Part shown: positions 26,241 through 34,046 of the stretch, piece after piece
How the letters are laid out: every line of letters begins with the position of its first letter
Position numbering within the stretch: position 1 is the first letter of the stretch
Assembly: GCA_041395525.1 (NCBI GenBank)
Contig: JAWLAH010000004.1
Coordinates: 186,001-250,000 of the forward strand
Reading direction: 5' to 3'
DNA length: 64,000 nt
Source: CADEED01 sp020442965
GTDB lineage: Bacteria > Pseudomonadota > Gammaproteobacteria > Steroidobacterales > Steroidobacteraceae
Position numbers and translations under genes: made by a program
The notes under the pieces: model-generated
Told to the model about the DNA's origin: nothing
The model's database searches: none
The model's input: the letters and a program-made list of their open reading frames with translations, nothing else

Positions 26241-26801
26241 CTAATGCATGGTCGCATGCGGCTCCAACTGCGGATCGCGCCGTTCGGCGGCCAACTCTAT
26301 GAAGAGCAACTGCGCCGCGACCCGCACAAACTCGACCACCTCGGCGAATGCCGCCTCATTGGTTTCGGCGTCCTCGCTGTCATCCACCGCAACCTGCGTG
26401 ATCTGGCTGAAATCCGCGACGATCTCCTGCGCTTGCGGCGAAACGGAACCGGGATCCGGCATCGGACCGGAACCTAGGCCATAGAGGAAGCCCTGGCACC
26501 AGAGTCCCAACGCTGCGGTTCGGTCACCGAGAGCCACCTCGTCGCCTGGCAACAGCAGATCGAAACCTGACAGTGCGCTTCCGAGCGCCTGAACAGTGGC
26601 CTGGTATACCTCGCGCAGCGTCGCGGGTGCATCCGCGTCCGGCAGCTTGTCCGGCAAAATCTCGATGAGCCAGTCCCGCAATCGATACGTCGAGGAAACA
26701 CAGAGCGCGCCGGCAAGCGTGCCGTGCGCCTCCGGGGCGTCGGGCAAGGCGCGCGCATCGTGCAGGGCATGGACGAATTGCTCGAAAGTCACCGGCAGCA
26801 T
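26241..26801 (-). CDS. UPF0149 (YgfB/YecA) family protein
   Basis: The 186-residue acidic protein has YgfB features: an N-terminal helix pair (FEQFVHALHDARALP), LAGALCVSS, DLLLPGDEVALGDRTAALGLWCQGFLYGLG and a helical end with ETNEAAFAEVVEFVRVAAQLLF. In E. coli it is encoded upstream of pepP; in Pseudomonas YgfB represses a lysis gene via AlpA, but no such partner is seen here. The ATG at 26801 is chosen over a TTG six codons upstream. Confidence 0.88.
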   Translation of the reverse strand: MLPVTFEQFVHALHDARALPDAPEAHGTLAGALCVSSTYRLRDWLIEILPDKLPDADAPATLREVYQATVQALGSALSGFDLLLPGDEVALGDRTAALGLWCQGFLYGLGSGPMPDPGSVSPQAQEIVADFSQITQVAVDDSEDAETNEAAFAEVVEFVRVAAQLLFIELAAERRDPQLEPHATMH

Positions 26802-26851
26802 CAGTGGATTATGCCGCAATTGCCCGCGCGGATAGCGTGCGACTCCTATAA

Positions 26852-26881
26852 TTGACCGTCATCGGAATCGGACCCTATAGT
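26852..26881 (+). promoter_or_regulatory. Sigma-70-type promoter for the zapA operon
   Basis: TTGACC at 26852-26857 and TATAGT at 26876-26881 are separated by 18 bases. They lie about 30 bases upstream of the first start codon at 26913, and read towards the TIGR02449-zapA pair. A second TATAAT at 26848-26853 overlaps the -35 and could serve another start. Confidence 0.55.
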
Positions 26882-26912
26882 TCGACCTATACAAGACCAT
26901 GAGCGAGCAACC

Positions 26913-27143
26913 ATGACCGAGCAGAACATCGCGAGCTTCGATACCGACCTCAAGCGCCTCGAATCGCGCGTCGATGAACTGCTGGTACAGCTCGCCGCCT
27001 TGCGTGAGGAGAATCACGCGCTGCGGCAGCGACAGGAATCTTTGGCGCAGGAGCGCTCTGTGCTGGCCCAGAAGAACGACCAGGTCAGAGCGCGAGTCGA
27101 AGCGATGGTAGGCCGGCTCAAGACGATGGAGCACTCGACATGA
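26913..27143 (+). CDS. TIGR02449-family coiled-coil protein
   Basis: The 76-residue protein is nearly all heptad-repeat helix (LKRLESRVDELLVQLAALREENHAL segment, residues 11-35, and more to the end). Small coiled-coil proteins of this family are regularly encoded immediately before zapA in Gammaproteobacteria and are thought to be ZapB-like, but the role is unproven. The stop overlaps the zapA ATG (ATGA), so the two are coupled. Confidence 0.85.
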   Translation: MTEQNIASFDTDLKRLESRVDELLVQLAALREENHALRQRQESLAQERSVLAQKNDQVRARVEAMVGRLKTMEHST

Positions 27144-27457
27144 GCAGTGAAGACGTGACCCGCGTCAGCGTGAAGATACTCGACAAGGAATACCACGTCG
27201 CGTGTCCACCCGAAGAACAGGCGGCGCTCAAGGAATCTGCCGACTACCTGCACCGCAAGATGCGAGAGATTCGCGACAGCGGCAAGATCATCGGCACGGA
27301 TCGTATCGCCGTGATGGCGGCTCTCAATCTGGCGAACGATCTGCTGAAGGCGAAGAAGCAGGAAGTGCTCGTCGAAACCAACTTGCATGGACGAGTCCGC
27401 GGCATGCGCGAGCGCATCGAAACAGAATTGCAGAAAACGCGGCAGCTAGAGTTCTGA
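27140..27457 (+). CDS. zapA: Cell division protein ZapA
   Basis: The 105-residue protein has the ZapA fold: VSVKILDKEYHVACPPEEQAAL at the N-terminus (residues 9-30), LHRKMREIRD, then GTDRIAVMAALNLANDLL and a C-terminal coiled coil. It binds FtsZ and bundles protofilaments at mid-cell. The gene is followed by 6S RNA and fau, the conserved gammaproteobacterial order. Confidence 0.94.
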   Translation: MSSEDVTRVSVKILDKEYHVACPPEEQAALKESADYLHRKMREIRDSGKIIGTDRIAVMAALNLANDLLKAKKQEVLVETNLHGRVRGMRERIETELQKTRQLEF

Positions 27458-27536
27458 GCCCATATTTTGACTTGTGTCGCAATTCTCGCGTCACGTGGCG
27501 CTGTCTCAATCGCTCGTCCCGGTGTAGAGTCTCTTT

Positions 27537-27727
27537 GGCGTCACCTGCGGTGTTCGACAGTGAGTCGGGTTACCTCTCGACCGTAATTGAAACGCCCAGG
27601 GACATCTGCCTGATCGGCATAGCTGTGCAAGTCCGCTTAGAGCGGAAAGCCTTACTGGCCGTGGTGCGTCCCACCTGTTGCTCTGGTTCGAGAGCAACGA
27701 TTTGCACCGGCATCTGCGGGTGACGCC
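27537..27727 (+). ncRNA. ssrS: 6S RNA
   Basis: The 191-base stretch between zapA and fau has closing arms GGCGTCACCTGCGGTG at the 5' end and GCATCTGCGGGTGACGCC at the 3' end that pair strongly. Further internal pairing (CAGTGAGTCGGGTT, CTTGC and GAGAGC segments) frames a large internal loop like that of 6S RNA, which mimics an open promoter and sequesters sigma-70 RNA polymerase in stationary phase. A TAGAGT at 27525-27530 could be its -10 element. The location matches ssrS in other Gammaproteobacteria. Confidence 0.88.
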
Positions 27728-28322
27728 TTCTCTTTCCGATCGGAGCGGCCTGCGCGCCGCATTGCGTGCGGCGAGACGACGCCTGTCGCCCAAGCAGCGC
27801 GACGCGATCGCGCAGTCGATCGCGCAGCATGTCGGCGCTTCAACCTGTTTCACCCCCGGCAGAAGGATCGGTCTCTATCTCGCGACGCCAGAGGAGATTC
27901 CGACTACGCCTCTTCTCGAGCTTGCGGAAGAACGTGGCTGCCAGGTCTATCTGCCCAGGATCGTCGACTATCGTGCACGGTCGATGCGTTTCGTTCATCC
28001 GAGCGGGCTCTGGCGGCGCAATCGCTATGGCATCATCGAACCGTTAGGTCACGAATCGCTGCCTGCGCGCTGGCTCGACTGCATTTTCCTGCCGGCGATT
28101 GGCGTCGATCCGCGCGGTGCACGCCTCGGGCATGGTGCAGGCTACTACGATCGCGCGCTGGCTTTCAGGCGCTGGCGTCGGACGTGGCGCGGGCCACGAC
28201 TCATCGCAATACTCGCGGACACGCAGCGTGTGCCGCACGTTCCCGAGCAACCCTATGACATTCGGTGTGACGCCATCGTTACTGAGTCCGGCCTCGTGGC
28301 TACCGATCGGAGCGCTGCATGA
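27720..28322 (+). CDS. fau: 5-formyltetrahydrofolate cyclo-ligase
   Basis: The 200-residue enzyme converts 5-formyl-THF to 5,10-methenyl-THF with ATP. It has the basic LRAALRAARRRLSPKQRDAIA start, ATPEEIPTTPLLELAEERG and the C-terminal ATP loop GARLGHGAGYYDRAL. The frame extends into 6S RNA through a TTG at 27678; the GTG at 27720 gives a family-like N-terminus and still overlaps the last bases of 6S RNA. It overlaps the EVE-domain gene by four bases. Confidence 0.9.
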   Translation: MTPSLSDRSGLRAALRAARRRLSPKQRDAIAQSIAQHVGASTCFTPGRRIGLYLATPEEIPTTPLLELAEERGCQVYLPRIVDYRARSMRFVHPSGLWRRNRYGIIEPLGHESLPARWLDCIFLPAIGVDPRGARLGHGAGYYDRALAFRRWRRTWRGPRLIAILADTQRVPHVPEQPYDIRCDAIVTESGLVATDRSAA

Positions 28323-28783
28323 ACTACTGGTTGATGAAAACCGAACCTGGCACTTTCGGTATCGATGATCTCGCGGCGGCACCTCGTCGCACGACGATGT
28401 GGGAGGGTGTGCGCAACTATCAGGTTCGCAATATGCTGCGCGATGACATGCAAAAAAAAGACCAGGCGTTCCTCTATCACTCGAGCTGCGCCGTACCAGG
28501 CATCGTCGGAATCGTTGCAGTCGTCAAGACTGGCTACCCCGATCCGACCGCATTCGATCGCAAGCACCATCACTATGATGCGGACAGCGATGCCAAGAAT
28601 CCGCGTTGGTATGCGGTCGACATCAAGCTGATGCGCCAACTGCGGCGTGTCATCACGCTCGCCGAGCTGCGCCAGCACGCTGCCGCGGAGCTCGCGGACA
28701 TGCTGTTACTACGTCGTGGCAATCGACTGTCGATCACGCCGCTCGATGCGCGCGAGTGGAACTTCATCCTCACGCTCGAGTGA
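28319..28783 (+). CDS. EVE-domain protein
   Basis: The 154-residue protein is a single EVE (PUA-like) domain: NYWLMKTEPGTFGIDDL at residues 2-18, WEGVRNYQVRNMLR at about 28-41, AFLYHSS and the late hydrophobic ITPLDAREWNFIL. It resembles THYN1-type readers of modified bases. Bacterial members are common next to fau but their ligand is unknown. The ATG overlaps the fau stop. Confidence 0.9.
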   Translation: MNYWLMKTEPGTFGIDDLAAAPRRTTMWEGVRNYQVRNMLRDDMQKKDQAFLYHSSCAVPGIVGIVAVVKTGYPDPTAFDRKHHHYDADSDAKNPRWYAVDIKLMRQLRRVITLAELRQHAAAELADMLLLRRGNRLSITPLDAREWNFILTLE

Positions 28784-28830
28784 CGCGCGATCGATTCGTG
28801 ACCCCCGTCACGTCATGTTGGCGATCACAC

Positions 28831-28862
28831 TTGCTTGTATTTTGCAATCGCGTGTATATACT
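28831..28862 (+). promoter_or_regulatory. Putative promoter of the lysine-rich peptide gene
   Basis: TTGCTT at 28831-28836 and TATATA at 28855-28860 are 18 bases apart; an overlapping TATACT lies at 28857-28862. The stretch is AT-rich against a GC-rich background and leads to the small gene at 28900 with a leader of about 30 bases. Confidence 0.45.
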
Positions 28863-28899
28863 CGCGCTTGGACTAACCCGTAACCACTGGAGAAGTGCC

Positions 28900-28950
28900 A
28901 TGGCGAAAGCCAAGAAGAAGGCCAAGAAGAAAGCTGCTAAGAAGAAGTAG
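28900..28950 (+). CDS. 16-residue lysine/alanine peptide
   Basis: A GGAGAAG ribosome binding sequence lies six bases before ATG, and the frame encodes MAKAKKKAKKKAAKKK then TAG. Eleven of sixteen residues are lysine, so it should bind nucleic acid or anionic surface. It is too short for most gene callers. It has its own promoter-like element upstream and two strong hairpins downstream, which argues for an independent transcript. The composition recalls the tails of bacterial H1-like proteins; function is unknown. It could also be a leader peptide or an incidental frame of a small RNA. Confidence 0.6.
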   Translation: MAKAKKKAKKKAAKKK

Positions 28951-28959
28951 CTGGCCGTA

Positions 28960-28998
28960 GAGATTGGCGAGCGTGAGGTAACTTACGCTCGCCATCTC
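28960..28998 (+). other. Strong hairpin after the lysine-rich peptide gene
   Basis: GAGATTGGCGAGCGT (28960-28974) pairs with ACGCTCGCCATCTC (28985-28998) around a ten-base loop. There is no T-tract, so it is not a classic intrinsic terminator on either strand. It may stabilise the short transcript or form part of a small RNA. Confidence 0.6.
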
Positions 28999-29006
28999 AA
29001 ACTAAG

Positions 29007-29035
29007 GACACTGCCCGCCTCGTGCGGGCAGTGTC
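29007..29035 (+). other. Perfect 12-bp hairpin upstream of rpiA
   Basis: GACACTGCCCGC and GCGGGCAGTGTC are fully complementary around a five-base loop (CTCGT). No T-run follows. It lies 42 bases before the rpiA start and could terminate with Rho, protect a 3' end or act as a processing site. Confidence 0.65.
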
Positions 29036-29076
29036 GCATAGGGAGATACGTTGGCAGTGAGTAGCTCATTAAGGAC

Positions 29077-29742
29077 GTGCAAACCCCTGCAAAACAAGCG
29101 GGAAAACTGGCGGCCGCGCGCGCAGCGCTCGACTGGGTAGCAGAAGATTCGGTGCTCGGCGTGGGTACAGGATCAACGGTCAACCTGTTCATCCAACTAC
29201 TCGTCCAAAGCGATCGACGCATCACCGCGGCCGTGTCGAGTTCCGATGCCAGTACCGCACTGCTGCATGCAGCAGGCATCGAAGTGGTGGAACTCAACAC
29301 CGCTGGCGACCTGTCGCTGTATGTCGACGGTGCCGATGAAACCAACTCTCAGCGCCAATTGATCAAGGGTGGTGGCGCAGCATTGACCCGCGAGAAGGTG
29401 CTGGCCGCAGCCGCGTCGCGCTTCGTCTGCATCGTGGACGAGTCGAAGGTCGTCGACGTGCTGGGTACGTTCCCGTTACCGGTTGAAGTGATTCCGATGG
29501 CACGCTCGTACGTTGCCCGCCAGCTCGCGCGCGCCGGCGGGCAACCAGTGTGGCGTGAAAACGTCATAACGGACAACGGCAATCAAATTCTCGACGTCCA
29601 CAATCTCGATCTCACGGACCCCACACGCAGCGAACGTGAGTTCAATCAAATCGCCGGAGTCGTTACGGTCGGCTTGTTCGCGCAGCGTCGCGCCGACGTA
29701 GTGCTGATCGGTACCGCAGACGGCGTGCGCCAGCTCGGGTGA
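29077..29742 (+). CDS. rpiA: Ribose-5-phosphate isomerase A
   Basis: The 221-residue enzyme interconverts ribose 5-phosphate and ribulose 5-phosphate. Motifs are LGVGTGSTVNLFI for phosphate binding, YVDGADETNSQRQLIKGGGAALTREK with catalytic Asp, Lys and Glu, and DNGNQILDVH. The start is GTG at 29077, with AAGGA just upstream; an in-frame TAG lies five codons further up. rpe, the partner epimerase, is elsewhere in the window. Confidence 0.95.
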   Translation: MQTPAKQAGKLAAARAALDWVAEDSVLGVGTGSTVNLFIQLLVQSDRRITAAVSSSDASTALLHAAGIEVVELNTAGDLSLYVDGADETNSQRQLIKGGGAALTREKVLAAAASRFVCIVDESKVVDVLGTFPLPVEVIPMARSYVARQLARAGGQPVWRENVITDNGNQILDVHNLDLTDPTRSEREFNQIAGVVTVGLFAQRRADVVLIGTADGVRQLG

Positions 29743-29769
29743 GCAACTCCGGTTCGCCCGAGCCGGCCG

Positions 29770-32172
29770 TCAGAATTTGAAATTCAATGTCGCACCGATC
29801 TGCCGCGTGCGCGGAAGTGTGATGGCGAAGCCGCGTGGACTCGTGGAAGTACCCGCGCACTGTGCTGCGGTCGTCGGTCCCGGGCCGATGAGCGAGTTAC
29901 ACGTCGGCAGCAGACCGTTTTGCCGATCGATGTAGCGCAGGATATCGAGCGGCGTGCGATCGTCAAACAGATTCTTGACCCAGATCGAACCCGACCAGTT
30001 TTTTGCTTCAACTCCCATACGCAATCCGACCAGCGTGCGCGCACCCGTTTCGATCAGGTTGTGCACCTGCGCGAACTTGCTGCTCTCGTAACTGACATCG
30101 CCGCTCACGTACCAGCGCTTGCCATCGGCGGCGGGCACTTCGTAGCGCGTGAAAGCGGAAGCCAGGTGCTTCGGCACACGCGGCGACTGCTTGCCCGCGA
30201 CTGACCCAAACTGATCCAGGGTCGCCAGGGTTCCGTCCCAACCGTTGATGTCAGCCTGGTCGACGTTGATGTATTCCTTGATCCTGGAATCCGTGTAGCT
30301 GTATGTCGTCATGAGACTCCAGCGATCGGTAAGCTCCGCATTGAATTGCAGCTCGAGCCCCTTCACTTCCGACTTGCCCACGTTCTGAATGACAGACGCT
30401 GTCTGTCCATTGCCAATTTCCACAACCTGGGTGAGCTGCTGATCGGCCAAATCGAGTACGTAAGCGGCGGCATTGAAAATGCCGCGGCCGTTCAGCACCG
30501 TCGACTTGACACCCACTTCGAAGTTCCAGGCTGTTTCCTCTTTGACGGGAATCAGGTCGTCACGTCCCGGCGGTGTGTTGCTGTTGAAGTCGCCCGGCTT
30601 GGTGCCCTTGGCGATGTTGACGTAATAATTGAGCTGCTGATTGGGCTTGTAACCCAAAGTAAGCCGCGGGGTGAGACTGCCGAACTTGTCTTCGCCGACC
30701 TTGCGCAGCACATTCGTATCGTTGTTCAGCGCCACCACGGAAATCTTGTCCTCAGCGTACCGAGCCTCGAGGGTGCCCGACCAGCGATCGTTGAAATCGT
30801 ACTCGATGCCGGCGAACACGGCCGTGTTGGTGATCGCACCGGTATCGAGATCGCCATTGTCGAGGATCATCCCGGCGCGCCCCGACGCGGCTCCGGGAGG
30901 AATCAAGCGATCGTTGCGCGTATCCCGCTCCTCGCCGTCATAGTAGTAGAGACCCGTGGTCCAGCGGAATTTGCGATCCACCGGCGACGAGACACGCAGC
31001 TCGCTCGAAAAATCCTTTTGGTCTTGCCCGGTGAGGCGCAGGAACTGCCCCTCGAGATCGACGCCGAACATTGGAATGTAAAGCGGGATCGGGTCGTAAC
31101 CGCCATACGATACATCGAGGTTCGATTCGAGACTGTCTCGCGTGAAGCCGCTCAAGCTGCTGAGCGTATAACCATCGGCAAAGCTCCAATTGATGATTAA
31201 CGAACCCAGCTTTCGATCGAGGCGATTGCCAGCGCCACCGAAGTCGTCGAACGGATCGGTAAGCAGTTTCACCGTCTTGATGTCGGGTGCCTTGCCGTCG
31301 TAGTACTCGCGTGCCCGCGGGAATGCAGCGGAGCGAAAGCAGCAATTGTTCAAGGTGCGCGGTTGCAACGCGATCGGAAAGTGTCCGTCGTCGGTCTTCT
31401 GATAGCCGAGCTTCAAGGTGAGATTGAGAGCGTCGCTCGGCTCGAAGCGCAATTTCGCTGTCACGCTGTCCGACTCCTCGTCGCCGACCGCCTCACCACT
31501 GCCGATCGTATTTCGATAGTCACCGCCGTATTCATCGTGACCAGCCGCCAGATAAAACCCCACGCGGTCGCCGAGCGGACCGCTGATCCAGCCAGTGACC
31601 CGACGATCCTGGTGCTCGCCGAGCGTCAGCGCGACCTCGCCCTCGAGTTCGCGACTGGGATTTCGCGTGACATAGTTGATCGCACCCGCGTAGGTGCCAC
31701 GACCATACTGTGCGGACTGCGGTCCTTTCAGCACCTCTACACGCTCAACGTTGAATAGCTCCGTCGACTGCGTGGAGCCACTGATATACACCCCATCGAC
31801 GAAGGTACTGGCCGCCGAAGCATTGCCAATACCGTTCAGTACCGTGGTGACGCCGCGGATCGACGGCCGATTCGAGCCCGGGGCGCGACCAAATGCCGTG
31901 GTTGACGAGAGGCCCGGCGTAAACCGCGCGATGTCATCGATGCTCTGCAGACCCATGTTCTCGACTGTTTTCGCGGTGAACGCCGAAATCGAGATGGGCA
32001 CATCCTGCAAACTCTCCTCACGCTTGCGTGCGGTGACAACGATTTCCATGAGCCCCGACTCTTGCGCGTGGGCAACCGGCGCACGTACAACTGGCACTGC
32101 CAGCGTGACGGCGACCAGAGTCAGAGTGGACCTGCGAACCAATTGCGCTATGCGCGTCTGTAGTTGCGGCAC
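29770..32172 (-). CDS. TonB-dependent outer-membrane receptor
   Basis: The 800-residue protein has a signal peptide ending near APVAHA (residue 36), a TonB-box-like region (MEIVVTARKREESLQDVPIS, residues 42-61), a plug to about residue 165 and a 22-strand barrel ending in the aromatic GATLNFKF. This N-terminal style is common in Sphingomonad and Steroidobacter-type receptors that take up plant or sterol compounds or siderophores; the ligand is unknown. The GTG start has GGAGG seven bases upstream. No transporter or regulator gene is adjacent. Confidence 0.93.
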   Translation of the reverse strand: MPQLQTRIAQLVRRSTLTLVAVTLAVPVVRAPVAHAQESGLMEIVVTARKREESLQDVPISISAFTAKTVENMGLQSIDDIARFTPGLSSTTAFGRAPGSNRPSIRGVTTVLNGIGNASAASTFVDGVYISGSTQSTELFNVERVEVLKGPQSAQYGRGTYAGAINYVTRNPSRELEGEVALTLGEHQDRRVTGWISGPLGDRVGFYLAAGHDEYGGDYRNTIGSGEAVGDEESDSVTAKLRFEPSDALNLTLKLGYQKTDDGHFPIALQPRTLNNCCFRSAAFPRAREYYDGKAPDIKTVKLLTDPFDDFGGAGNRLDRKLGSLIINWSFADGYTLSSLSGFTRDSLESNLDVSYGGYDPIPLYIPMFGVDLEGQFLRLTGQDQKDFSSELRVSSPVDRKFRWTTGLYYYDGEERDTRNDRLIPPGAASGRAGMILDNGDLDTGAITNTAVFAGIEYDFNDRWSGTLEARYAEDKISVVALNNDTNVLRKVGEDKFGSLTPRLTLGYKPNQQLNYYVNIAKGTKPGDFNSNTPPGRDDLIPVKEETAWNFEVGVKSTVLNGRGIFNAAAYVLDLADQQLTQVVEIGNGQTASVIQNVGKSEVKGLELQFNAELTDRWSLMTTYSYTDSRIKEYINVDQADINGWDGTLATLDQFGSVAGKQSPRVPKHLASAFTRYEVPAADGKRWYVSGDVSYESSKFAQVHNLIETGARTLVGLRMGVEAKNWSGSIWVKNLFDDRTPLDILRYIDRQNGLLPTCNSLIGPGPTTAAQCAGTSTSPRGFAITLPRTRQIGATLNFKF

Positions 32173-32243
32173 GAGAGACCTCCCGAGTATCTGTATCTAG
32201 TTATGGTAGCTGCGGCGCCAAATGCGGACCACACTAACCGCTA

Positions 32244-32272
32244 ACTATACAGCACATCTCCTTGCAATGCAA
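32244..32272 (-). promoter_or_regulatory. Sigma-70-type promoter of the TonB receptor gene
   Basis: On the minus strand TTGCAT (32272-32267) and TATAGT (32249-32244) are separated by exactly 17 bases. A start near 32237 would give a leader of about 65 bases to the GTG at 32172. The -35 element lies inside the dyad at 32259-32275. Confidence 0.65.
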
Positions 32273-32275
32273 GGA
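32259..32275 (-). promoter_or_regulatory. Operator-like dyad over the receptor -35 element
   Basis: TCCTTGC and GCAAGGA form a perfect seven-base inverted repeat with a three-base spacer, overlapping the -35 box. A repressor bound here would block RNA polymerase. It does not look like a Fur box. A nearby hairpin (GGCGGGCC/GGCCCGCC-like, 32280-32306) has no T-tract. Confidence 0.5.
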
Positions 32276-32334
32276 TCGAGGGCGGGCTGCCGTGAATCGG
32301 CCCGCCAGCGTCAATTCCTAACTACCTTGCGTGT

Positions 32335-32829
32335 CTAAGCGGGCTTGCGCTGAATCGCCGGCCAGTCTGCGGGGTCCATGCTGGTGCGTTGCTCATTCAC
32401 CAGCGTGATCCGCTGCAACTCACCGTCGTGCAACCAGTGCCAGGTGCGCGCACGGTGCCGACCATCCGCACTCAACTGAATCATCTCCGCGATGCGCTCG
32501 CGCGGTTTGGTGGTGTAGCCGAATTCCATGTACAGCGTGTCAGCAGTAACGGCACGGCAGTCGCCCAACATGCGTCCCGTATCAATCACGAGCTTGTCGT
32601 CCTGCATACGGCCGTCGTAAACAACTTCCTGCTCACGACCATCCGCCCACCAGTAGTGACTGGTCTGACGATAGGCCGGATCCCCAGCGGCAAATAGCTC
32701 CACCCGGATGCGGAAGATCTGCACCTCCTGAACCGCGTGAGTCTTGCCGTCGATGTGGGTGTAACGGCCTTCCCAAACCCCGCGATGACGTTCGAGCAGA
32801 CGGAAGGTCGAGGAATTGTTCGTACGCAT
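32335..32829 (-). CDS. Hypothetical lipocalin-like (DUF3598-type) protein
   Basis: The 164-residue protein starts at the ATG at 32829; a GTG three codons upstream is an alternative. It is a run of beta strands beginning LLERHRGVWEGRYTHID with conserved Trp and Arg, then TSHYWWADGREQEVVYDG and ARTWHWLHDGEL. This pattern resembles DUF3598 and other lipocalin-like barrels that bind small hydrophobic molecules. No signal peptide is seen. It lies between tRNA-Gln and the receptor gene, separated from the latter by a promoter. Confidence 0.55.
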   Translation of the reverse strand: MRTNNSSTFRLLERHRGVWEGRYTHIDGKTHAVQEVQIFRIRVELFAAGDPAYRQTSHYWWADGREQEVVYDGRMQDDKLVIDTGRMLGDCRAVTADTLYMEFGYTTKPRERIAEMIQLSADGRHRARTWHWLHDGELQRITLVNEQRTSMDPADWPAIQRKPA

Positions 32830-32912
32830 TGGCCACACAACCTCTGATCAGGATCCGTATGACGCGCGCTGCGATCCAGCGACAAGCAACGGATCACTGC
32901 GCATGGAGAAGG

Positions 32913-32947
32913 TTTTCAAAAAACAAAGCCCCGCGCAAGGCGGGGCT
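32913..32947 (-). terminator. Intrinsic terminator after tRNA-Gln
   Basis: The minus strand reads AGCCCCGCC TTG C GCGGGGCT as a compact hairpin (32947-32927), followed by TTGTTTTTTG. It lies seven bases beyond the CCA end of the tRNA gene. Confidence 0.88.
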
Positions 32948-32953
32948 CTGAAG

Positions 32954-33027
32954 TGGCTGGGGGACTAGGATTCGAACCTAGGTAAACGGAGTCAGAGTCC
33001 GTTGTCCTACCACTAGACGATCCCCCA
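32954..33027 (-). tRNA. tRNA-Gln (anticodon CUG)
   Basis: The 74-base gene folds as a cloverleaf: acceptor arms TGGGGGA and TCCCCCA, a D arm with CTAGTGGTAGG, an anticodon stem ACGGA/TCCGT around CTCTGAC giving anticodon CTG, and a T arm with GGTTCGAATCC. The CCA end is encoded. It decodes CAG glutamine codons. An intrinsic terminator follows and the rpsI gene lies upstream. Confidence 0.95.
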
Positions 33028-33063
33028 ATGTACCGAACGTCCGGGTAAAGATACCGAAGCGTG

Positions 33064-33453
33064 TTAGCGCTTCGAGTACTGCGGACCACGCCGAGCCTTG
33101 CGGCGCCCCACTTTCTTGCGCTCCACCTCGCGCGCGTCGCGCGTGACGAAGCCCGCCGCACGCAGTGGCTTGCGCAGATTTTCATCGTACTCGATCAACG
33201 CACGCGTGATGCCGTGGCGAATTGCGCCGGCCTGCCCCGTGATGCCGCCACCCTTGACGGTGACGCTGATATCGAAGCGGCTGGTGAGTTCCGAAGCCTC
33301 GAGCGGCTGGCGCACGATCATGCGACCCGTCTCGCGACCGAAAAACTCATCGAGCGGACGCTCGTTGACTGTGATGCGGCCGGTGCCGGGCTTGAGAAAA
33401 ACGCGCGCCGTTGAGGTCTTGCGACGTCCGGTGCCGTATTGCGTGGCTGGCAT
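33064..33453 (-). CDS. rpsI: 30S ribosomal protein S9
   Basis: The 129-residue protein has TGRRKTSTARVFLKPG near the N-terminus and the basic tail KKVGRRKARRGPQYSKR ending in the conserved SKR that reaches the P-site tRNA. It follows rplM by 14 bases, the universal order. Confidence 0.97.
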   Translation of the reverse strand: MPATQYGTGRRKTSTARVFLKPGTGRITVNERPLDEFFGRETGRMIVRQPLEASELTSRFDISVTVKGGGITGQAGAIRHGITRALIEYDENLRKPLRAAGFVTRDAREVERKKVGRRKARRGPQYSKR

Positions 33454-33467
33454 TTAGAATAAATCCT

Positions 33468-33896
33468 TTAGATCGAAAGCGGCTTGGGCTGCTGCGCCGC
33501 GTGCGGATGCTGACCGCCCGCAAACACATGCAACTTCTTGTACATCCGCCGTCCCAGCGGACCCTTGGGCAACATGCCCTTGACGGCAAATTCGATCGCG
33601 CGCTCCGGATGCTCGGCGAGCAACTTTTCGAGCCCGATCGTCTTCAGGTTTCCGATGTAACCCGTGTGATGGTGATACTGCTTCTGCGCGAGCTTGTTAC
33701 CCGTGACGCGGATCTTTTCAGCATTGACGACAACGATGTGATCGCCCATGTCGACGTGGGGGCTGTAAATGGCCTTGTGTTTGCCGCGCAAACGCGTCGC
33801 GATCTCGGTCGCCAAGCGGCCGAGCACCTTGTCGGCTGCATCGACCACAAACCAATCAGAGCGCACCTTGCCAGGCTGCGCAAATACTGTAGACAT
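33468..33896 (-). CDS. rplM: 50S ribosomal protein L13
   Basis: The 142-residue protein starts at the ATG at 33896 with GGAG upstream. It carries WFVVDAADKVLGRLATEIA, HVDMGDHIVVVNAEKIRVTG and AVKGMLPKGPLGRRMYKKL, all L13 signatures. The longer frame upstream is spurious. The gene is divergent from coq7, with about 150 bases between. Confidence 0.97.
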   Translation of the reverse strand: MSTVFAQPGKVRSDWFVVDAADKVLGRLATEIATRLRGKHKAIYSPHVDMGDHIVVVNAEKIRVTGNKLAQKQYHHHTGYIGNLKTIGLEKLLAEHPERAIEFAVKGMLPKGPLGRRMYKKLHVFAGGQHPHAAQQPKPLSI

Positions 33897-34034
33897 TGTC
33901 AGACTCCGCCCGTCGCCTCGCGCTGCGGACTCGCAGCAGTCGGGCATTGGAAAAAGGGGCGCAATCTTACTCAAGCAACAGAGGCTTTGCAAAACGTGTT
34001 GCGGCCAGCGCGACGCAGCCTCAGCGAACGGCCT

Positions 34035-34040
34035 TATAAT
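34035..34040 (+). promoter_or_regulatory. -10 element immediately before coq7
   Basis: A consensus TATAAT lies six bases before the coq7 ATG. Transcription from this element would start at or within a base or two of the start codon, so the message may be leaderless. A weak -35 (GACGCA, 34012-34017) is 17 bases upstream. Confidence 0.4.
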
Positions 34041-34046
34041 AGCCCA

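Noticed and set aside
28960..29035. Intrinsic terminator after the lysine-rich peptide
   Set aside because: Both hairpins lack a T-tract, so they are listed only as structures.
33411..34046. Long N-terminal extension of the coq7 frame
   Set aside because: It is antisense to rplM/rpsI; Coq7 similarity begins near the ATG at 34047.
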